This document shows positions 24,761 through 35,609 of a DNA stretch of 64,000 nt, piece after piece. The notes beneath the pieces were generated by a model that was given only the letters and a program-made list of their open reading frames with translations, had not been told where the DNA came from and ran no database searches. The position numbers and the translations under genes were made by a program. Numbering within the stretch: position 1 is the stretch's first letter; every line of letters starts with the position of its first letter. Source of the DNA: Isoetes taiwanensis (lineage: Eukaryota > Streptophyta > Lycopodiopsida > Isoetales > Isoetaceae); the NCBI GenBank assembly GCA_021234155.1, contig JAJEKV010000003.1:13203819-13267818 (forward strand). The letters are read 5' to 3'.

Positions 24761-26410
24761 GTAAAAAGTCAAAATCAACAAAACGGATGTTGTTCCATAC
24801 ACAAACACAAATGGGATAGTGACTAAACCAATGCAGATATTTTATTATTAAAGGGAATTTTTTTACAAAATGGGCGCGGCCAACATTCGCTTATGGGCAC
24901 CGCCCTATATACAAAACGGGCCGAGGAGCCCCATCTACTAAGTCCTAATAAGGAAAACCCTCTACTCCGGTTCGAGCAGGTGATGCGCGGGGATGGTAGA
25001 GGTTATGCTCGTCCTGAAGGTGCAAAATCACCTCCATCCCGCTGGTCTTGGATCCGGGATGTTCAGCCATCCGACACCCGCCCATCCATCGCCTTGCCAC
25101 GATTTGGCAATACCGAGAGGTCCGCATAATCCATCTTACGAGGGTAATCCACTCCGGCATTCGAAGGCATATAGTGCGCTTATCATGCAAACCCCGTTAG
25201 ACATACCGAAGCGCCATCGGATGCCTTCGCTTCACTCTTGGTTCGCCTTATATAGCCAACCGAGGAACTCCTTGTCGACGTGGACCAATCACAAAAATCG
25301 CCAACGTGTTTGCAATGCAAAGGTCTGTTTCTAAAATGAGAATCTTTTTCTCCCGCCGCATATCTAGCCATGGTACCTTTGACACATTCGTTTTAATGAT
25401 ATCCCACCCGAGTTGCCAGCATTAAATGCCATTCCTTCTTTTTCACGCCTGCCGAACATTCATGTGTGTCCTTTGGCCACCCGTCACATTCCATCATTCT
25501 CTCACGCCTCATCTCCACCGTTCATTGCTTCTCCCTTTGTTGTTTGGGGACTTAGCCAAATTTTTTGCCTCTCAATCGCCTCCTTAGCATCTTTTTCGGC
25601 ACCATCACCGGTTCAACTAAGCCCTCATCATGCCCCTTCGCCCACATTTACGCGCCCTAAACCTTTTTTAATCTCTGGCGCCTTGGTCTTACGTCTCCCG
25701 CCTCCGCCTTAGCATCACCATTCTTTTCGAAGCTCTTTGCCATGGCCGCACCAAAATTTCCTACACTTCAAGCGCCTCCTCTCGAGGAACCGGTTTAGTC
25801 GATTATCTTTCTTGACGCCCACTTTACGTGAAGCCCTTGTTGGTATTTAAACATTAGTCGCCGGAGCGCCCGGATTTTTCTGAATTCTCACAAAAAGGAA
25901 CTTCCGGCCCAATCCGGAACCGGTTAAGCGGTTCACCGGCTCATATTGTCAACAGCCAGCATGGCTACACTCTGCGTCGAGTGGAATTAACCACCATTTC
26001 GGCTATTTCGGCACCTGATTTACGAGGTATTCCATATTCCTTTGCAAACCCTTGTTTATCTTGGTCTGCCATACAGGATCTAGATGTCAGTTTGAGTTTG
26101 GTGTTCCTTTATCAAGCAAGCGTGCACCGGGACAAATATTGACAAGCCCCATGAGACCTTTGTTAAAAGTTTTAAAGAGCAAGGATTTTGGGTATTCTAT
26201 CAAGAACACCCATATCAATAAACCTTTCTATAATATGGTGATCATCGCTGCTGGCTCCAACCACCACATTGATTGGCCCCAATTGTTGTTCTCTGAGTCT
26301 TCTCCAAGAAGTTGACCGCCTTGGGCTGCCACTTGTCTGTGGAAGTTTCCGTGGGAGGCCATCTTCAAGCCCTCATCCGGTCCCACAAAGTAGAAGATTT
26401 ACAAAAGCAG
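24761..26410 (+). other. gypsy region 3' of pol, first part
   Basis: This holds an A-rich stretch (24770-24870), then GC-rich sequence and a 99-codon plus frame at 25413-25712 rich in Ser/Pro. A further frame at about 25740 contains AAPKFPTLQAPPLEEP. I recognise no domain. Position and strand suggest it belongs to the extended 3' coding region of the gypsy element. Confidence 0.45.
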
Positions 26411-26419
26411 ACTAGAGGT

Positions 26420-27592
26420 GTTAAGTGAATTCTGCTCACAATTTGGTCCGACCGGTCAATTTGAGTAAGACTAAGATTCTAGGTTTTGGGATTAGAATGC
26501 TACTCTAATGTACGGGGAACACAATAGAACATGCCCAATCCTATAAATATTTAGGCCATGAAATATTTACGGGACGTGACCCGGACAAAGGGTGTTGATC
26601 TTAATTGCTGCGGCTTTGAAAGCATTTTACGCTATGGCAAAAACATGTGCGTCCTCTCACATCACTTCCGGGCCGGAAGAGACTTTTTGAAACATTAGTC
26701 ATGCCGGTAATCTCGTATGCGGTGAAATCGGGGCCCATCACTTTGCGGCTCTAAGTGGCAAGAAATTGAAGCAATTGAAGACCCGGTTGTATATGGCTTT
26801 AAAGTGAAAAGGGTGTTCCTTATGAATTCTTTGCTTTTACGATTGTGGATCATATCCTTTAGTACATTCCATGTGCAATACTCTTAGATATCTTGATTAA
26901 AGCTTGACATGCAAGGGACGACTCCTTAATTCGACTTGCTCTTAAAGCCTCTCGAGACACTCAAAGCGGATGGGCATAATTGTTGGTTCAAGGATGTACA
27001 TGTTTGGTTCTCCGATGGGGACTAGATATGATACCCTTTACAAGCAAATTTAAGGCCCAAGCCTTTCTTACATCTTCGCGGAGGCCTCCCAAAAGAAGCT
27101 CAATACTATGTTAGAGATTTTAATCGTAGCATAGCCATGCCATATACCGTATTTGTGCCTTCACCGGCATGTTTCGAGGGCAAATCGAAAGGCGATTACA
27201 CGACTCGCATGGGTTCTCATTGCTTAATGATTGAAAAAGGGAGATGGTTGAAACTTGAGGAGAGTCGAGGAGGATTTGTGCTTGTCGAGGAGGACATAAA
27301 AGGAGAAACATGCTATATATTAACACTGTCATAGACATGACACACAGGCCAAATATTCTATGATTGATTTGGAAGCTACCCATGAATGAGTTGTTTCAAC
27401 ACACTCCCTCACTCCCTCACTTGGGAAACTTTCTTAGAGAGCTTTTGAATAATGTTGAACATGGCTAGAGATATATCTCTACATGATTAGAGACTCCACT
27501 ACTTCATTGAGTGTACTAGATATGTATTTTCCTTGTCCCATAGCCCTCGGGCTTGAGGAGGGGCGTTAATATATTATTATTATTATTATTAC
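26420..27592 (+). mobile_element. 5'-truncated LINE fragment nested in the gypsy
   Basis: Reading plus frames gives LSEFCSQFG, then YKYLGHEIFTGRD, an MPVISYAVK segment, a KGVPYEFFAFTIVDH segment and a final frame ending with ETCYILTLS. Together these are the thumb and C-terminal part of a LINE reverse transcriptase. The element ends in CGGGCTTGAGGAGGGGCG, then TTAATAT and an ATT microsatellite (about 27570-27592), a typical LINE tail. Everything before the YKYLG region is missing. It interrupts the gypsy 3' region, so it is younger than the gypsy insertion. Confidence 0.75.
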
Positions 27593-27766
27593 TTTCCTCC
27601 CTCACCTCCTCATTCTCATGCTTCCACTCAACGAGTCCTTTCATTCCCTTCCTCAAAATCACAGGTTGGCATTTCACGCCCTTCTTCTTTCGGTCATGTC
27701 AAGATAACACAATGATGTGTCCTTGTCTCCTCCTCCTCTCTGAAACGAGGCCCTCCGGTTCTCATC

Positions 27767-28507
27767 ATGTCTCACAAGCGTCACAAACACGGCAACAAAC
27801 AGGCCCCTCGCCTCCGCACCCTCGCCCAGCTTTTGTATCAATATCAGCAGGGATGCTCAAGCCGCCGCTCTCAAGTTACAAGAATCCAAAGCTCTCATGA
27901 ATGGGGTTCAAGCTACTGGGAGGCCTCAGGCGGTTCACCGTGACCTTCAAGCTGCTACCACGCAAGTGAATACTCACGGAGACCCGAGCTTCAAGACAAG
28001 CACGGAGGCTCTTTTACAGGCCCGTGAAGATCTCAAGGCTGCCCAAAGTCAGAATAGTGCGCTTGCCCGATCCCAGGGCTCAATTGCAGACCACCATTCA
28101 GGAATTATCGGAGCAGGTCAAGGCAAGAGAGACTCTCTTGGTTGACAAGGATAAAAACATTGCCAAACTGGACACGCTGTATACAGAGCTCTCTCGGCAT
28201 TACAACACTCAAGCTCAAGACCTTACAGCGCGTGACACTCAAATTGCCTCTTTGGGCTTCGGCTTTCCCGCAGAACCTCTCGGCTCACATCTCCAAGATC
28301 GGCCTGCTCGAAGCGAAAGTTCTTGATGGCGAGATTGCCGAGCTCCGCCTCAATGTTCCTGGGCAATCCTCCTCCCATGTCACAACTTCTCAGAAACGGG
28401 TCCGTGACCAGTCACGCCTTCTGTTAGAAAAGGAGAACCGGATCCGTGACCTCGAACAACAGCTACAGCAAGCTATTGACCTGGCGATGAGGCTCGAACC
28501 AAACTAG
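27767..28507 (+). pseudogene. coiled-coil ORF 3' of gypsy pol
   Basis: Starting at the ATG at 27767 (MSHKRHKHGNKQ), three successive frames give one continuous-looking protein of about 245 residues. It has a basic start, then AAALKLQESKALMNGVQA, LLQAREDLKAAQSQN, TIQELSEQVKARETLL and DKDKNIAKLDTLYTELSR. It ends with LLLEKENRIRDLEQQLQQAI. The heptad pattern of Leu/Ala with Glu/Lys/Gln marks a long coiled coil. I know no enzyme motif in it. Frame changes fall near 27850 and 28080. It lies between pol and the 3' LTR on the same strand, so it may be an accessory element protein. A captured host coiled-coil gene is the alternative. Confidence 0.6.
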
Positions 28508-28513
28508 AAGGCT

Positions 28514-29905
28514 ATGTTACCATTGCTCTCTCAACCGCTGTTGACTTCCCTATTCCTTCCGGTTATCGATTATGTGGTTGCCACGCCGCCCACCTCTTTC
28601 TTCGAAGTGGCATACTGCCCCGATGGTCCGTTGATGTTCCCCTGCGCTGCTGCCGATTTTCTTGGATCGGCCGGACCTACGGTGAAGACAAAGGTTTATT
28701 TTGTGCCCTTTTAGTCTTTGATCTCATTCTTTGTGACGATCAGGATATGATCACCTTGAGTTGTTCAGCCAATGGCGTGCATTTTTCATGACTTCTATCC
28801 GGCCGATACACGGGACAAATTTTGAGATGGGCCACATCGGAACTTTCGGGGGTGACCCACACTTCAATGGTTGCTTTTGGATAACACCCCTATCACGCCC
28901 GATCATGATGGACACATGCTCTTCATCAAGAGTACATGCAGGAACTTCCTCATCATTTGCCTCTACGGCAAGCTGAAGGCCACAGAGATAAGGAAGTATC
29001 ACGGGACATCCAGGGATCTTCCCTTTGCACAAGTTTATATCACGACACTGGCGGGGTTACAATCAGCTGCGTGCTCTTCCGGATAGCAAGGCAGTCCCCA
29101 CGGGTTGGGATAGCTCTCCCTTAAACTCGACTCCACCGCTTCATTTTGGGACCATTGGTGCAAAAGCTCTTGATCGGCTCTTGTCAGAGAATTCGAGGGA
29201 GGCGGGCTCAAGAGCCCAGCCACGGGCATGATCCCTCTCCCTATGCTTCCCACGGGTGTTCCTCCACGCCCGGGTTCGACCTCGATTGCGTCTCCCCTTT
29301 GGACAAAGGTCATGGATGGCCATCTTTGGATGGACTCCACCTCGGATCTCGGCCGGATCTCGGGGTGGGATCCCGTTTGTTCGCCGCTCCAATTGGGAGG
29401 ATGGTGCCACTCTTGATAACACCACAAATTGGATCTATATTGCAAATGGCGTGGTTGGCAGCGCCTGGCTGATGCGCCGGTGGTCTTGACACCTTCTTGC
29501 GAACGCCACCTCCCCGGATCCCCGATCCACCTTCAAGGCTGGTTTCGTGCTGCTCTCAAATGCATCCCGCTTTCGGCTCCTTGAATCGCGTCGTCCATCT
29601 TTCTTTGCAATCCAAATGCGATGCTCGAGTGCCTTGGTCTCGGACACGCCTACTCATGGAATGCCGGTTTGTTTTCTTCGGCGCCCATGCTGCCCCTTGA
29701 AGACATGGTGCGCTCTCATTTTCTCATTGACGCCGATCCACGCCCTTGGGCAAAACACCTCCCTGTTCCCCAAATACGCCGGGATCTCATTGGCAAGTAC
29801 CATAATGGTGCGATCCTCACTCCGTGAGGATCACTTCGCATCGATGGCTTCCCTTCCCTCGAAACACTTCCTCCTTTTCTTCACTCACGAAGTGTCGCGT
29901 TTGGT
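28514..29905 (+). pseudogene. unknown ORF region 3' of the coiled coil
   Basis: Successive plus frames read as one broken protein. Segments include VIDYVVATPPTSFFEVAYC, HGTNFEMGHIGTFGGDPHFN, LFIKSTCRNFLIICLYGKL and SRDLPFAQVYITTLAG. The last frame ends LGLGHAYSWNAGLFSSAPML ... WAKHLPVPQIRRDLIGKY at about 29621-29827. I recognise no domain. It runs up to the polypurine tract before LTR 3 and so is part of the retrotransposon. Intervening stops and frame changes make it non-functional as read. Confidence 0.5.
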
Positions 29906-29912
29906 GGGGGAG
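29900..29912 (+). other. polypurine tract before LTR 3
   Basis: A TTTGGTGGGGGAG tract lies immediately before TGTTAGTC. It matches the TTTGGTGGGGGGAG before LTR 2 and would prime plus-strand DNA synthesis. Confidence 0.75.
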
Positions 29913-30493
29913 TGTTAGTCTTGTGTCTCTGATGCGGGGACTATTCATGCATCACGACGAACCAAGTCAAGTCCAAGGATCCAGGCATGTGCACGGTTGA
30001 TCGGCGTCCAAGGCCCAATGAGAAGAATAGGGGCCAGACCACGCAAATCAAAACACTACGCTACCAAGAGGCCCGCCGGACAAGTGATGACCGTCCTTTG
30101 CCGTGTCGGTCCAGCGTGATTCTAGGCACTTCAAGAGGCACCGCCAACATTCTGCAAATCAGGCCTCCTTCCGAGTCGGCACCGAGATCGGTCGAGTGTC
30201 TATATTGGGCCAAAGGCCAGCACTATATATATGAGTAGAGCTAGCACATGAGTTTTAGATGAGTTTTGAGTCTTGTCTCTCTTGTCTCTTCTCGACAAGA
30301 GAGCTCATGTATGTTCATTATTGATATCAAGGAAGCTTATCATTTTTTCCTCTCATTGTTCTCTTGATTCTGTTTTCTTCTTCTTGTTCTTTTCTTGCAA
30401 ATCCAGCGTGACATAGTCCTGGGATTCTCTGTTAGATCAAGGGTCCTCACAGGTTTGTCTCTTGCGGGGAGTTTTCGAACCTAGACCCCAAAC
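29913..30493 (+). repeat. gypsy LTR 3 (3' LTR)
   Basis: Starts TGTTAGTC, shares all boxes of LTRs 1 and 2 (AAGTCAAGTCCAAGGATCC, CACTATATATATGAGTAGAG, AAGGAAGCTTATC) and ends at GACCCCAAAC. Beyond it the interrupted long LTR resumes at GGGGACTTCCC. Confidence 0.85.
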
Positions 30494-31985
30494 GAGGGGA
30501 CTTCCCTCCCATGGCAATCAACTCATCATGAGCGGGGGCCCTCCATCTAACTTCCGGATCATCCATAGAAAGATGCGGGGTGAAGGACGGAGGTGTCATT
30601 AGCCCACGCCTTCAATGGGACTCCTAAGTCATGGAAGCGTGAATACATGTTAGCATACATCATAAATCATACATAAATAACCACCACTTAAGGGTGGCAC
30701 ATCCATCAAGTACTAACGGCAAAGAAGATGCATCTAATACTAAGGAAAACATCCGAACCCCGGGTTCTACCCCGCTCAGATTCTGTGGAGGATGGGTGGC
30801 GGCTTCGGTCTCAAGAGATGAAACCAGAGGTATAACTGGCATTGGCTGGCATAGAACGGTGGCTAGGGTTGTCCACTCTATCCGCCCTCCTATGCACACT
30901 TTGCGGATGAGCTAAATCAAGCTATGGCGTCATTGTAGCCTTCGGGAGGCTAAATCCCAAGGCATCACCCGCCGGGACTACTCGGGTTACATCTCCGGTC
31001 CGATGAGGCGGTCGGAGAAGTGTTCCTTCCCGAGTCGCAGATGAATCCATGGGTGAGCTAGAGAATACGCACGCATCGGCCGACCCCATATCCGTGCAGG
31101 ACTTACTCCCCCTAACTTTATCTTCAAAGTGCAGGTGATCACAATAACCTGTACCCGAGGGTCAGGGCCCATACCCCGCCTAGTCCCTTCGGGCCAGGCT
31201 ATCGCCTAGCTCACCGAAGGAGTCCCCGTGAGCCTTTTATGCTTTCCGGTGAGACCCCACCCCACACACTTCATCAATACTGCCCCTTATCCGGTGCTTC
31301 AATGATGCCATAGATTCCGGCTCGGTGGGATCTTGTACACGAGCCACATCTAATGGGAATAATCAGGGGCTCTATCTAGGAGCATACTACAATACATGGG
31401 CTCGAGAGGTCTCTACCCCCGTAATCCCCCATCTCGGAGTGCTAACTAGGCAAAGAACTACCAAACCATCAACCAAAGCACATACAAGACTAGAGATAAG
31501 AATACTCACCAGATCAATCAAGGGTTAGCGTAGCGGGTAAACCACGAGAGAAAGCAGAGAGAGAACACACCACGCAGAGGCTATGCTATAAATCAACAAG
31601 GTAACCTATTGACTAACCAGTCAAATGGGTCTTGGGCTGCTCCATCTCGACTAATGAACCGCTGGTTGCTTCTTCTCCTCCATCTCCAAGTGCTCCTAAT
31701 TCGAATTGGGGCACAAAACCCCAATTTGGGTGTCCCCAATTGGAAACCTGCCTTGCCCAATCGATTTGGGCAGATGGCATGTCATTAATTAACTAATTAA
31801 GCTAATTAGGTTAATTAAGACAAAAATACACTTAATTAGGTTTTATTAAATTAATCCCTTTTAGGTCAATGCCCTAGGTTAACATACCCTATGGTGGCGT
31901 ATTTCTACTACGTGACGTGTCAATATATTTATATGTATCGTATAAATATATTGACACGTCACGTAGTAGAAATACGCCATCATGT
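30494..31985 (-). repeat. long LTR, copy 1, right piece
   Basis: This runs parallel to 33580-35170. Both copies have CTCCCATGGCAATCA, CATCCATAGAAAGATG, CCTTCAATGGGACTCCTA, AAGATGCATCTAATNCTAAGG, CTAACTTTATCTTCAAAGT and CCCCAATTTGGGTGTCCC. The primer-binding site on the minus strand at the left end (16664) sets the orientation, making it the 5' LTR of an element that once lay to the left. No coding frame is supported. Confidence 0.75.
31891..31983. repeat. near-perfect palindrome, 43-bp arms, 7-bp loop
   Basis: Left arm 31891-31933, loop TGTATCG 31934-31940, right arm 31941-31983. The arms pair at 42 of 43 positions. Both arms contain CTACGTGACGTGTC, an ACGT-core (ABRE/G-box-like) sequence. 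It lies at the outer end of the long LTR. Confidence 0.9.
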
Positions 31986-32026
31986 ACAATCTCATCGGCA
32001 TGCCACAAGCTCCAGGATTCCTCTGT

Positions 32027-32148
32027 ATTTCCTAGTACCAAGGATTGTATGGTTTAAGAATGATCTTCATTTGGATGACCACCCAGTTCTTGCAGCTGCA
32101 GCCAGTTATGACGTAGTTGTACCAATGTTCATAAGAATATCAATGTAG
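32027..32148 (+). pseudogene. orphan exon like the photolyase/cryptochrome N-terminus
   Basis: The frame after a CTGTATTTCCTAG acceptor-like site reads VPRIVWFKNDLHLDDHPVLA, then AAASYDVVVPMFI. The pattern I-V-W-F-K/R-x-D-L-x-x-x-D-x-P-x-L-x-x-A followed by V-V-P-x-F/Y-x is the first strand-loop-helix of the antenna-binding domain of photolyases and cryptochromes. The D-D-H variant recalls the plant photolyase-like proteins fused to an alpha/beta hydrolase. The frame stops at 32146 without a convincing donor, and I see no further exon of the family downstream. It is probably a gene fragment, either carried beside the LTR or left after deletion. Confidence 0.55.
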
Positions 32149-33528
32149 TATTAGAACAGGGAAGGTACTTTTTAAAGAAGAGCGAATCCTCTTAATCTTG
32201 TATAGATATAAATAAAATGCATCCTTCATTACCCTCATGTGTAGTGACCAACTGAGAAGGCTACCTGACCTCGATGCTACTCATTAATAGTAATGTGAAA
32301 TGTAAATATATACACATGCAAGTAATCCTCGTTAGATTTTTTTTTTTTTTTTTTTTTTAATTTCTTTTTAAAAGTAATAGCTGATTTGGTGCAATGGGGA
32401 TAAATGTTAAGCTAGAAAATAGACATCCCAAACATGACTTTGAACATAACATATTTTTCGATTAAGAAATAACTTGGCGGTTGTTTCTAACCCTAAAGTT
32501 CTTGAGATACTTTTAACGTGAGAAGGGCACATGTAGTGTAGTTTCCCACTGGCAGCATATTTCTTACCATAACGTTTGTTTCAAAGCTCCATTTTAGGTG
32601 AGATTTAATGCGTTGGAAAGCTCTCCGGGTTCTTTTCGATAGTGGATGATATGATCGTGTTTGGTTAGGTTATCTAGATTAAAACAGCCATTTTCGGCTA
32701 GGTTTGGTAGGGTTCCACATTCCACCGGTTCATACATACATGATTTGTGCTATTGGATATTGTTTTGCAATTTGATTTTCACATATTTTTTGTCCGGATC
32801 TTTGGATTAGGGTTTGAAGATTGATTTGGTTTGCGGTCTCCTAGATTTTGTTACTACAAGATATGGCCCATGTAGATTGCTTACCCATCTTTATCTAGTT
32901 TCTTGTCCACCTATTTTATTCCTTGTCCACTCTTCTATTTCCAGCTCCTCCATTTTGCTTTCGGCCAGTACAACACAACCACAGACGTTTACCATGAGTC
33001 ATGAAATCAAGTGCATGGGCAAGGGAGACCTTAAAGCCAAGAATATGGTAAGAATTCCCCTGAAGGACTCTGAAAGACCATATAATCCACCATTGAAATT
33101 CAAATGATCTGTTCCAACACTACTATTATGGAGACCTCCATCGAGTTACATTAGGGAGCTGGATACAGCTCTTGGAGCTTGTGATAGAATCAGCAAGTAA
33201 TAGTAATGTTTTCACCATCAGAGCTTGTCACAATGCATGCGTTGATGAGGACAGAATAGACATAGTAGACATGTCCACTCAAACTTTGACTGAGAAGTTG
33301 TTGTGCGCCCCCACTCCTAACACAGATATGCTGCTAGAGGACAACATACACACACAGACCTTAAATCTACATATTGTTGGCATTAGAGGAATGTTTGTCC
33401 CGCTATAGATGAGGTAGTATGTTTCTTTACCAAGATGATGCATATCCGGTGAGGATGCCATCATCCGGTACAACGGTTTGAGCAACATGGTTTGACCGTC
33501 CTTATTACCTCCTAGTCTAGTTCAGAGT
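32149..33528. other. region without recognised gene
   Basis: It contains a poly(T) run at 32337-32358. Two adjoining plus frames (32814-33107, including MSHEIKCMGKGDLKAKNMVR, and 33172-33408) are open but carry no motif I recognise. They may be introns or exons of a dead host gene. Coding status is unproven. Confidence 0.35.
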
Positions 33529-35170
33529 GCTGTGATGCTCCCTGAACATATACGGCACTCCGGACGTATACATACAGGGACTTCCCCCTCCCATGGCAAT
33601 CAGCGCACCATGAGCAGGGCCCGTCTAACTCGGACCATCCATAGAAAGATGTCCGGGTGAAGGACACGGAGGTGTCATTCGGCCCATGCCTTCAATGGGA
33701 CTCCTATATCGCGGAAGCGTGAATATAAGGTTAGCACACAGCATAATCATATAATAAATATCCACCACGAAGGGTGGCACATCCATCCAACTGATGATAA
33801 CAGAAAAGAAGATGCATCTAATCCTAAGGAAAACACCCCAAACCCCAGGTTCTACCCCGGCTCAGACTCCTGTGAGGATGGACCGGCTTTCGGTCTCAAG
33901 AGATCAGCGATTGAGAGGTATAACTTTGGCGTTATCGGGCATAAAACAGATGGCTAGGGTTGTCCACTCCATCCGCCCCCCCGGTGCACACTTTTGCGGA
34001 TGAGTGAATCAAGCTATGGCAACATTGTAACCTTAGGAGATGCAATTCCAAGGCATCACCCGCCGGGACTACCCGGGGTTACATCTCCCGGTCCAATGAG
34101 TGCGGAGAAGTGTCCCTCCCAGTCGCAGTGAATCCATGGGTGAGCTAGAGAATAAATCGCATCGGCGACCCGCATCCATGCGTGCCCGACCTACTCCCCT
34201 AACTTTATCTTCAAAGTACAGGGTGATCACACAACTGTACCCAGGGAGTGTCAGACCCATACCCGGCCTGTTTCACTGGCCGGCTATCAGGCCTAGCTCA
34301 CTGAAGGAGTCCCCGTAGCCTTTTATGCTCAGGCGAGACCCCACCCCACACTTCATCACTACGGCCCCTTATCTGGTGCTTCAATCATGCCATAGATTCC
34401 ACAGCTCGGTGGGATCCATTACCTGAGCCGCATCTAATGGGAATAATACAGGGCTCTATCTAGGAGCATACTACAATACATGGGCTCAGAGGTCTCTACC
34501 CCCCGTAATCCCCCATCTCCGGAGTGCTAACTAAGCAAAGAACTGCTAAACCATCAACCAAAGCACACACAGAGACTAGAGATAAGAATACTCACCATAT
34601 CAAACAAGGGTTAGCCTAGCGGGTAAACCACGAGAGAAAAAATAGAGAGAGAACACACCCAAAGAGGCTACACTATAGATCAACAAAGAAGCCCTAACAG
34701 AGGCGCTAACCTACTAGAATCACAACTAGGCTAACTATGTACTAACCGGAACCATAGCTAGCTCCACTATCCCTCTGGGTCGCCATCCTTCCTTTTGGAA
34801 CATGGTCGAACATCATCTCGGGGTTGGGAAAAGCATCTCGGGGTTGGGCATCATCTCCTCCTCCATCTCTAATTGCCCCAAATCGAATTGGGGCAAATTG
34901 GGAGATGCAACCCCAATTTGGGTGTCCCAAATTGGAAACTACTGCCCAATCGATTTGGGCGGTGGTGAATTTTAGGTTGGTTAATATTAGCTAATTTAGT
35001 ATTTTAGCCCTTTTTAATATTAGATTAAGCCCTAAATTCGAATTAGGGTTTTAGGTTAGGTTTCCACTTTAATAATGAATTGTTAACATAGCTAACCTTA
35101 GCTTATGAATAATTAATGTGCCATTAATTATTCATAATGACATGTCATGTATTTATACTCAAAAAGTATA
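33529..35170 (-). repeat. long LTR, copy 2 (uninterrupted)
   Basis: Starts TGTGATGCTCCCTGAAC at 33529 and runs parallel to the interrupted copy 1. Its right end is uncertain, near an imperfect palindrome at about 35138-35190 that corresponds in position to the strong palindrome of copy 1. No primer-binding site is visible on its left side, so it is a solo LTR or a 3' LTR. Confidence 0.7.
35103..35137. repeat. perfect palindrome, 16-bp arms
   Basis: TTATGAATAATTAATG (35103-35118), loop TGC, then the exact reverse complement at 35122-35137. AT-rich hairpin near the outer end of the long LTR. Confidence 0.85.
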
Positions 35171-35565
35171 TAAATATGTGGAGCGTCATAGAGTGCCATA
35201 TCCTAGTTACATATCCGAGGCATGGCAATCATCCTGAAAGAGACCACATTTTTTGTCCAAGAGGATCTAAGTTTAGCACCCGACTTTCTTGTGAGAGAGA
35301 GAGGAGTTATGCAAGGTAAAGGAATCTAGCCTACAAAGAAAGTGGGCATTATACAAAGGGCGGGGCATTCATTAGGGATCAATGGCCCTCGATCTGTGGG
35401 TTACAGATGGTGCAGCTTCTACTCTAGATGTGTTATTTATTATCGATTATTTATATTTTGCTAGTATGTTTTTGTGATGGGGCTTAGTTCCCAAGTTTCA
35501 TTCAAGACTTGACCCTTTGCATGTACCCATCCCATAACTTGTTTGGGTTCCGTGTATGAAGAAAC

Positions 35566-35606
35566 CATCCACCCATCCATCCATCCATCCATCCATCCAT
35601 CCATCA
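35566..35606. repeat. (ATCC)n microsatellite
   Basis: About ten tandem CATC/ATCC units follow GTGTATGAAGAAACC. The sequence before it (35464-35560) could be a LINE 3' end with this as its tail, but I see no reverse transcriptase frame. Confidence 0.8.
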
Positions 35607-35609
35607 TGG

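Noticed and set aside
24893-25334. Open plus frames after gypsy pol as separate host genes
   Set aside because: They lie between pol and the 3' LTR in continuous retrotransposon DNA, and several frames overlap without motifs.
35566-35606. Regular short repeats considered as a CRISPR array
   Set aside because: These are simple tandem tetranucleotides without spacers, and the context is a plant nuclear genome.
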